NCBI GenBank assembly: GCA_001931875.2
Contig: MSJH02000812.1
Location: 682,001-746,000, forward strand
DNA from: Byssochlamys sp. IMV 00236
Taxonomy: Eukaryota > Ascomycota > Eurotiomycetes > Eurotiales > Thermoascaceae
DNA length: 64,000 nt
Direction of reading: 5' to 3'
Below, in pieces: positions 56,145-64,000 of the stretch. The first letter of the stretch is position 1. Each line of letters opens with the position of its first letter. Made by a program: the position numbers and the translations under genes. A model generated the notes under the pieces. That model worked only from the letters and a program-made list of their open reading frames with translations. It did not search any database and was not told where the DNA came from.

Positions 56145-57953
56145 ATGGTTTGGAATCGCAACCACATAAACCATTTCAAACCGGAAAGAGTGGAGTCGCA
56201 TCTGACAATGAGTGCCTTGCAAAGAGTCGAGCGCGAAAGGAAAAAGCAAAAACTGGGCAAACGGATCGCTGGATTACTATGGGATTCTCTAGATGACAAG
56301 AGCGACGAGGAACATCGCCTCGTTAGGCGACTGGACTCTGGCTATCTAATTTGGGCATGCTTCTACTACTTTGTTATGTATCTCGACTCCAGTACGTACC
56401 TCCCTCACGTACCCCGTCGCGATCGTTACTGATTAATATCCTGGATAGCTAATGTATCAAATGCATATGTCAGTGGTATGAAAGAAGACTTGAACATGTA
56501 TGGAAACCAATTAAACTGGATGACAACATACTGGACCATAGGTAAGCTGTCATGGTCTTCTATTATTACACATTGAGTTGAAATTAACGGATCGCTGCAG
56601 GTTACATTGTCGGGACGCTCCCTTCGCAATTGATCCAAATGCATATACGGCCTTCTCTATGGCTTCCCTTGCTGGAGGTTGTCTGGAGTGCACTCGTCAT
56701 GTGCATGGCAGCTGCCCCAAATGTAAACACTATCTATGCGATCAGGTTCCTTGTTGGCATATGCGAAGCATCCGCTTACCCTGGCATGATGACGCTGCTG
56801 GGTAATTGGTATACCCCACAAGAGCTGGGGAAGCGATCCGTTATCTTCCAACAAAGCAGCGCTGCTGCGCAAATGTTCAGCGGGTAAGATCCTTAGTTCA
56901 AGCTGTACAATCGAAGTTCAGCCTAACTTAGCTCTATACAGGTTCCTCCAAGCTGGCATCTACAATGGAATGAATAACACTGCAGGTCTCAAAGGATGGC
57001 GCTGGCTATTCATATTCGATGGCATAATCTCACTTCCCATTGCCATGTTGGGGTTTTGGTTGATCCCAGACGCCCCTTCGAATTCCCGAGCATTCTATCT
57101 TCAAGAGGTCGATAAACAGGTCGCACAGGCCCGTATGGATAGACATGGACGTGCGAGAGCGAGTGGGATTACCTGGAGCAAACTCGTCAAAGCCTTCACC
57201 CATTGGCCCGTATGGGTCTTTGCAATACCATATGTGTAGGTGGACTTCTAACTTAACGTTTTCAGCCCTTTCACTCTTTGGCTAACTATATCCTACAGTT
57301 CATACGTTATAGCGCTGCATATCGCCTCGTACATGAATCTATGGCTCAAATCGTTGGGAATCTATTCTGTATCTCAAGTTAATGTCATCCCTTCGGGGGG
57401 ATATGCAGTTGAAATTGTTTGTGCTTTAGTCTATGCAATTGTATCTGATGCGATTGGCAAGAGATGGCCTGTCATTATGTTTGGAGCGAGCTTAGGGTTA
57501 CTAGGAGGCATTCTCCTTTCTGTCTGGCACATCCCCTTCGGATTAAAGTACTTTGCATGGTACTTGACGTTTGCGCCTGTTGGGGGCGGCGCACTTCTTT
57601 TCGCATGGGGAAACGAGATATGCAGCAATAGCGCAGAAGAGCGTGCAATCTTGCTTGGTTGGTTAAACACAATGGGGTAAGTTTGGCACACAAAACGTAC
57701 AAGTTACATTACTATGATACTGATCTGATCCAGTTATATATTTAATGCCTGGGTACCGTTATATGCCTACCCTGCCGAAGAAGCGCCGCAGTACAAGAAC
57801 GGTTACAAAGTCAACGCAGCATTGTGGGGGGTATATCTACTTGGAATTCCGGTCATCCTGTGGTTCTCGAAGACATTTCCTACCTCACCCGAGGAACAGG
57901 ATCTCACAGAGGAGGCTGTTACTGGAAGGAATACCGAAATCCCAAAGGATTAG
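56145..57953 (+). CDS. MFS transporter, allantoate permease (Dal5/Liz1-like) family
   Basis: Predicted product is 504 residues from exons 56145-56391, 56449-56541, 56601-56883, 56942-57235, 57299-57676 and 57734-57953. The N terminus is charged, then LDSGYLIWACFYYFVMYLDS starts helix 1. NVSNAYVSGMKEDLNMYGNQ and LNWMTTYWTIGYIVGTLPSQ follow, the standard signature of the anion:cation symporter family that includes Dal5, Tna1, Fen2 and Liz1. Other helices are visible, such as IYAIRFLVGICEASAYPGMM, GWRWLFIFDGIISLPIAMLG and KYFAWYLTFAPVGGGALLFA. The family carries small carboxylates and vitamins such as allantoate, nicotinate, pantothenate and biotin. The divergent oxoprolinase neighbour suggests a substrate such as 5-oxoproline. 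An alternative start is ATG 56208 (MSALQRVERERKK). Confidence 0.88.
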
Positions 57954-58707
57954 ATAGGAGCACCACTGGTGGGATAATCTTGCGTGTTCTAGGTGCGAAT
58001 ATTTATAAGAACAGCCTTAAGAAAGCAGCAGCTGGCCTAAAGGTACTCGAAGGAATGTAAGCAAGCCATGGGGGGTTGATCCTATATTTGTCTCCTCGTC
58101 ATACAAGGGGTCTAATAAGTTCTATTCTACATTTAGGACCTGGTGAAAACAGAAGATATCACAGATAAATTCCCACATAAGTCTCTCGGGTGATAGGAGC
58201 ATTGAAGATTATAAGATTAGTAGTATACGATGCCCGCCTATGTTAAAAGTCTAGGTACCTAATGAATGTATTGAGGCCCATTGTCGCCCAACGAGTGAAT
58301 GCTTCTGTAATTCCGAACCTGTAACCCCCAAAAAAATCTTCATTCTTTGCCCTGAGTGAATCCATTAAATCGCAGAATCTGTCTTCGAGGAAGGAAAGAG
58401 ATACCAATTGCTGGTTGTTTTTAAGTAAATACTTAGATACCTAAGTAACTAAGTACTGGCGCGTTCACTCGTCTCCACCGCCTGCCTCGCGTTCCGCATC
58501 GCGTCCGGCTGTCAGTTGGACTACCTAAACCAGCCAACTGAGCAGCATAACTCGACTTCTATATCGAGCTCCTCCGAGAACAATCGATCGCTCCTCTAGA
58601 GAGCCCCACGCTACTATTCGACTCTGAGATCGCCATCTTCGAAAGAACAATCCGTCCCGCATCGCGGAGCTGTTTTTGCTTTGCTTTCGGGCCTGCGCAG
58701 AAAAAGC
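57954..58707. other. Intergenic region
   Basis: No gene is seen. A short stretch near 58430-58460 has repeated CTAAGTA/CTTAGATACC-type words. It lacks the features needed to call a transposon. Confidence 0.5.
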
Positions 58708-59623
58708 ATGGCGTCCGCACCGTTTGGATCGCGCTCCGCCTATGCTGGTGGGAAGCTGCCCGATCGATCATTAAATGCGAATCCGATTCCTTTTGGAGCA
58801 TCTTCGTTCTCGCGTCATCGCGGTCTGGGAGGAGCTGCGCCGGGAGAGTTTGGTGCAGATGGCGCAAAGTCGACGCAGCAAGCCCCGGCTCCACCAGCAC
58901 ATTCGCAGTCGCAATCGCAAGATAACAACCCGTTGAATAGGTTGACGGAGGAGCAGAGGGAAGAGATCAATGAAGCTGTGAGTAGTCTATCTGTACCTTG
59001 CGTCTTTGTGGTGGTCATGGCTGTTCTGGGGCCATAATAACAACAACGACCCCAATCCTGCGGACTGTGGAATATAAACACCCAGAACAAATAAAGCGTT
59101 ACATATAACTAATTCGATATAAACTCAGTTCACGCTCTTCGACCTCGACCGCGACCGCCATCTCGACTACCACGAACTCCGCGTCGCTTTGCGCGCTCTA
59201 GGCTTCACCCTACCCAAACAAGAACTCATCACCCTCCTCACGACCTACGGCGTTCCCCGACCACAAGTCCAACAACAGAACTCTGCTCAAAATCAATCAC
59301 AATCCGCGTCCTCGAAATCAGCAGCCCCTCTCACGAACCCCCAACACCCTTCTGCCCTGCTCATGCCCCTCTCCGCCTTCCAGGTCGTGACGGCACACAA
59401 GATCCTAGAGCGGGATCCACGCGAGGAGATCTTGCGGGCCTTCGAACTCTTCGATGAGGGTGGAAAGGGATATATCGACTTGGAAGATCTACGACGTGTA
59501 GCGCGGGAGTTGGGCGAGACAGGACTCGAAGAGGAGGAACTACGCGCGATGATCGAGGAGTTCGACCTGGAGGGCGTCGGCGGTGTCACGAGGGAAGGAT
59601 TCGTGAGCATCTGTTGGCAGTGA
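58708..59623 (+). CDS. Centrin-like EF-hand protein (Cdc31-like)
   Basis: Predicted product is 254 residues from exons 58708-58977 and 59129-59623. A ~75-residue low-complexity N terminus (Ser, Gly, Pro, Gln) precedes LNRLTEEQREEINEAFTLFD, the usual centrin entry. EF-hand 1 (DLDRDRHLDYHE, near residues 95-106) looks calcium-competent. The second EF-hand is replaced by a Gln/Ser-rich insert (QVQQQNSAQNQSQSASS) of about 45 residues ending at PLSAFQVVTAHKILERDP. EF-hand 3 is DEGGKGYIDLED and EF-hand 4 is DLEGVGGVTREG, both with non-ideal ligand positions. Centrins act at spindle pole bodies and in nuclear pore and DNA-repair complexes. Fungal Cdc31 orthologues commonly carry such extensions. The start at 58708 is the first in-frame ATG. 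Confidence 0.82.
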
Positions 59624-60718
59624 AATAAGTCTGTTTTTTTTCTTCATCGTTCTCGTTTTCTTTTTTCACACTTTTCTTTATACGATGACGGTATTCCCCC
59701 CAATCTTGGAACTCGAATCCGATAACATCACCGGCTCAAATCTCATGTGGAAGATAAGCGGGGCAAAAACAAACCCATGAAGCGCAGACTGAACAATAGC
59801 TGTTCAGCCCTCTCTTACTTACCATTATTTTCTTTTCTTTTTCACATCCAGTCGTCTCCAGCCTGTCCATACAATCGCATCAACTGCACGAGAACTCCCC
59901 TCCTCCTCCCTCCCTTTGACGTTTCATCCCATCATCCGGGATGGCCGAAATGGTCTTGAGCTGGGAAGAGAGAGGGAGTAACTCGCTTGTCTGGAAAGAA
60001 TGCTTTATATTCTGTCTTTTCTTTTGTATGTTATGCAAGGGAGTGTAATCGGGGAACGGGGTCGTGTTTGTTTAGGCTGCTTTGTTGTTCGGGAAGAGGG
60101 AGTTTTTGGGCGCATACATATGCAAGATCGTTCGAGTCATTCGCCTTATCTGGTGCTTCGTCTGGATCTATTATTAGTCATATCTGATGAGTCTTTGCTT
60201 GTTCAATATTCACGAAATGCAGAGATTAGGAACCAAATAGGAATATGAATGGAACAGAATAGCCAGTGACATGAAGGAGTGTCTCAGTTGAGTGTTAGCT
60301 GGAAGTGATCTCTATTCATGATAGACTAGTGACTACTCGTAGTCATCGATGTATCTAACCTAAGGCGAGCGGTCCAATTCTTGTTGCACCGTCGCAGAAG
60401 AGCAGCCCAAGGAACGCGGATGCCCGTAAATGTACATAGGTTCCCCCTACTACGGGAATGAATGCAAAAAAAAAGACGCATAACCCGAGCGAAGCTGAAC
60501 GCAAGCACAAACCTATTTCAAAAACAAAAAATAGACAAGACACGGTAGACGTGACACATCGAATCGGACAATTGCCCGTTTCAACCAAAGCCAGTAACAG
60601 GAAAAGAAGTGTATGGACCATGGATACACCCCTTCCACAAATACGGACCAACTGTGCCAAGTCCCCGTCGACATATATATATGCGTGTGTGGAAGATGAA
60701 AACTGTGCAAGAAGATGC
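59624..60718. other. Convergent intergenic region
   Basis: A 1.1-kb spacer separates the stop codons of the centrin-like and ADAM genes. It is pyrimidine-rich near 59630-59670 and probably contains both 3'UTRs. No gene is supported. Confidence 0.55.
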
Positions 60719-63192
60719 TCATACGTAGCGCCTAGCGGTTTGGTCACTACCGTAAGCTGGGCCTGGATATTTAGGCGGAGGATCGTGAGGATAGCCTCCA
60801 GACTGCCAATAACCGTCGGGGCTATGTCCGCCGCGCCATTGACCCATGGCAGGCGGTGGCGGAGGCGGCATAGGACCAGCCCATCCGTTGTAACGTGCGT
60901 CTGGCGGAGGCGGATATAGACCAGGCGGTGGTCTACCAGCTCCCTTGGGGCGCTTTGACTGGCGACACCGGCGGATGAGACAAGATAGCAGTGAGAACAG
61001 GAGAAGACCCCCAATCCCGACGGCCAGACCGATAACAAGAGATTTGTGGTCATCTACCCAGGATTTGATTTCCCCACCGGCAGAAGCACCAACGCAGCGA
61101 CCGTTGCTACAGTGGCCACCTCCAGAGCATGGGGTTCCGTCAAGAAAGTTCTGGTTCATCTCGACGCAGGTGTTTGCTGGGTAATTGGGAGAATTGCAAC
61201 TCAAAGTACAGCTGCTGCTGTCACAATCATGAGTGGAATTGCTGTTCAGCAAATCTCCCATGGCCGACTGACATTGCTCGTCGCGACTGGTACATTGGCC
61301 ACTGGCACATGTTAACCCACTACCACAACTCTCACCGTCCGGTATATGGCTGTCGGATGGACAAGATCCAGAGTTACCAGTGCACTTCTCTGCAATATCG
61401 CAAGAACCGGTGCTAGGACGACAGACAGTACCGGCAGACGCAAATTGGCAACTCGAGCAACAGACTTCGTTCGACTCGTCACATACGGCTCCATTCTTGA
61501 ACTTGCAGGTTTTCGCATCACAGCAGGCATTATTACCGCATGACTCCTCTCCTCCACAGTCGCATTCCTCCCCGGCCTCCACAATGCCATTGCCACACTC
61601 ACTACCAGTGATGGTTGTCACACCTTTGTTGTCAGAAAGACAGCTGGACTTGACACTATTGCGGCCCATGGCAGAACAGATATTTCCAATCGTACATGGA
61701 GAGAACTGGGTGATATCGTCCCCAGTGCTCGGATTCATAATGTAGCGCCCATCTGCGCTGCACGTAGACTTGGATAATGGACAGCATTGAGATGTCGCTT
61801 CGAGATCTTGCTTACAGGTCTCCGAATCACAGTCATGCACGGCACCAAATGTATGTCCTGTTTCGTGGGCGAAAACCTGCCACCCAGCGGTGGTTTTCGC
61901 TACAACATTGGCTCCCGTGACCGTGTCTTCCCCGTCTGGCGTGGATTCTGTATTGCACAACTGTCCCAACCATGACACTCCAACTTCAGCACCAGTAGGA
62001 CAGTTCGTCATGAGGGTCCAGTAAGCGTTGCTGTCATTCCTCTGTCCTCGCCACTGGGAGAACAAATCCAGCCGCTGCGTCATGTTCTTGCTGCCGCAGG
62101 CGACGTTCCAGGGCGCCGCCTCGGACGCAGTGCTGGGACATTCCGCGTCGCTAATCGTGAGATTGCGGAGGCCGATTGTGACGTTGAAACTGCGCTCATA
62201 GAGGTCTGAAGCGGTGTTCACCATATCTATGACAGCCTGACGAGCGGACTCGGTGGAATTATATGCACCGGTGAATGCGCAATCAGTAGCAACGCCTATT
62301 AACGCGACTTTCTTCGTGTTCGGACAGCCCGCAGTACTGCCGATAGTAGACTCCAAGTTGACTGCACCAGTATTTCCGGATATGCCGCCTGTATCAGACT
62401 GGCGCTTTGTCAGCCCAAAGAGAGAATTCACGGACATCGCACCCCATCGCGGCAATGGCTGGTGCAGATCGGGGTGAAAAACAGGGTGATCAGGGTCGGC
62501 GTTGAAGTTCAACTTGTCTGCTTGGCACGCGGACGAGTTCGATAACGATCGCTTGAATTCCGAATGCAACTCGCGACTCATATCCGAATCGCGGTACACG
62601 ATCATATAATCGTCTTCCTTGTTCTCGACGTCAACATCAAAATCGCGTCTAGTGTGCATGTAGTTTGACCGCTTTTGGATGTGATGGTGGTTTCCCCTGA
62701 TGGTGAAGGCGCCTTCGAACAACGGCTGCTTCCCATCACGTTGCACACTTATCCTCGCCCAGCCTACTCGGTTCCAGCTGCCATCTTCTGCCTCCGCCCA
62801 CGCGGAACCTTTGAACACTCTATGATCGGACCTGTCGATAGGCTGCGCATGCTTGACGTTGCCATTCGAATCGAGATATTGAATGTGGGCGTCTTCGGAA
62901 AGTATATCATGGTTTGGCTCGAGGTCCAGCTTTATTCGCTGGTGACCCTGGTGGAGGCCGAATGTGACATCGAAGTGTGATAGAGAATGTACACGATGTG
63001 AGGGGGAATTGATCACTGGGGCTTCGACGACAGAGATATAATTGATGGGACCGGGCTGCTGTGAACGTGCTGTATCACTGTATTAGCCAGGCACAACAAC
63101 CTAGCCGTGTAGGCTTGCTTACCATCAACACCGGTCTTTAGGATCGATACTGTACTGGCCAGAAATGGGACCAGGTTGCGGAAAAGTCTCAT
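60719..63192 (-). CDS. ADAM-family metalloprotease (ADM-B-like)
   Basis: Predicted product is 806 residues from exons 63192-63123 and 63069-60719 (53-base intron, GTAAGC to CAG). The N terminus MRLFRNLVPFLASTVSILKT looks like a signal peptide. A propeptide region follows, then a reprolysin-type metalloprotease domain with the zinc motif HETGHTFGAVHD near residue 424. A disintegrin domain (ECGNGIVEAGEECDCGGE through CTGNSGSCPSD, about residues 493-600) and a cysteine-rich part follow. A single membrane span lies near residues 700-722 (LVIGLAVGIGGLLLFSLLSC). The cytosolic tail is proline-rich with PPPP runs, a possible SH3 or WW ligand. The order matches Aspergillus ADM-A/ADM-B proteins, which may shed surface proteins. 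All zinc ligands and the catalytic Glu are present. Confidence 0.92.
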
Positions 63193-64000
63193 AATTATTC
63201 GTGGTGACAGCGGCATTCAACCAGCCGTGACGGAAAGCCCAAAGATAATGATACCAAATCGGTAGTCGCTAATCGATTAAATCCACTTTTGGTGACACTG
63301 GAGACCGTAGTATTATTATGAATATCCGCGCTAGCCGGGCCAGCTGCGCGATGGTGACTGCAGAAACGAGCGACGACCTGATATATGTATAACAATATAG
63401 GCGCAGTCGAAGACAAAAGTTATTCACCAGGATGTAACGACCGGTTCTCACACCCTCCCGAGTGAGACAAGCGAGCGAAGAAAATCGCCAAGGTGCGGCG
63501 CAAGACCTTTAGCCTTTTGGTGAGGAGGTCAAGTCAGATCAGCCCAGCCAGCAAGCTTGCTCTCCAAAGTCTGCGCCTGTCCGCACGCGGTAACTAACAT
63601 CGAACCAGGGCTGTTGCGATGTTGCGAAGGGCCGGACCTCCGGTTGATAGACGTCAGAAGCACTCTTGCACTGGAGATCTATCTCCTATCTTCTGGAACA
63701 GCCGGATTGAGAAGGCCTCGGCACACTCTCAGAGTTACAATTGCACTGAAATCCTCGAACAATCAGATCCAATCCCATGTAGGGGGTGGAATCGCATGGG
63801 GCGCAGCAGTCTTGGCGGTTCATGCCAAGAAGAGTCGTTTTACGTACAGGATATTAGCGAGATAGATAGATGGAATCTAGAAAAGAATGTAAAGAAATCG
63901 AGAGGGATAAACGAGAGTAAGACTCGCGCAGTTGAGGTGGGAGAGAAGTTGGAGAAGAGACAATTGAACCGGGGTTGAGAGAGAGGGGTCTGCAGTTGTT
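63193..64000. other. Right-edge region
   Basis: The first part is probably the promoter of the ADAM gene. A plus-strand frame at 63619-63978 has no recognisable family features. The window ends before any further gene can be called. Confidence 0.4.

Noticed and set aside
58425..58460. Small inverted-repeat element suggested by TACTTAGATACCTAAGTA-type words
   Set aside because: Too short, with no flanking target duplication or second copy in the window.
60355..61053. 232-codon minus-strand frame overlapping the ADAM tail
   Set aside because: Out-of-frame reading of the ADAM transmembrane and proline-rich coding sequence running into its 3' region.

Overview
This window reads as nuclear DNA of a filamentous ascomycete, most likely from the Eurotiales (Aspergillus/Penicillium group). 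The genes have short introns of about 45-120 bases, mostly with GTANGT-type donors. The proteins include fungal Lys2 aminoadipate reductase, an HxA-type xanthine dehydrogenase, the cell-fusion protein Prm1, an ADAM-type protease resembling ADM-B, an Mgs1/WRNIP1 ATPase, and SMP/C2 and Zn2Cys6 proteins. Species cannot be fixed from sequence alone. No CRISPR array, operon, rRNA or convincing tRNA is present. Exon boundaries were worked out by hand from splice sites, frame and family similarity.

Layout. Bases 1-3.3 kb are a decayed accessory region: an 18-base tandem array at 474-617, a frameshifted phosphotransferase-like gene, and a broken copy of a small fungal protein gene. Bases 4-20.7 kb are dense and conserved: nicotinamide riboside kinase, LYS2 (minus strand), an unknown type II membrane protein, xanthine dehydrogenase and Prm1 (minus). 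Bases 20.7-22.8 kb are empty, followed by a very long MYND-like zinc protein (22.9-27.0 kb). Bases 27.9-31.2 kb are a second decayed patch: a broken gene of unknown family and a frameshifted phosphotransferase-like gene bracketed by 62-base direct repeats. Bases 31.9-39.5 kb hold kynurenine aminotransferase (nine exons, one of 14 bases), Mgs1 and a Zn2Cys6 protein. After a 20-N assembly gap comes a kinase-like gene (41.8-43.2 kb). Bases 44.0-45.2 kb are a third decayed patch: an HNH-nuclease gene fragment joined to retrotransposon pieces. Bases 46.5-64 kb hold an SMP/C2 membrane protein, 5-oxoprolinase divergent from a transporter, a centrin-like protein, and an ADAM protease.

How the genes relate. 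Several genes belong to nitrogen and NAD metabolism: LYS2 (lysine synthesis), xanthine dehydrogenase (purine use as nitrogen source), 5-oxoprolinase with a divergent allantoate-permease-family transporter, nicotinamide riboside kinase (NAD salvage) and kynurenine aminotransferase (tryptophan catabolism). Only the oxoprolinase/transporter pair looks like a functional mini-cluster. GATA-factor-type motifs lie in its shared promoter and upstream of xanthine dehydrogenase. The main pattern in the window is intact, spliced core genes interrupted by three short patches of broken accessory genes and transposon debris.
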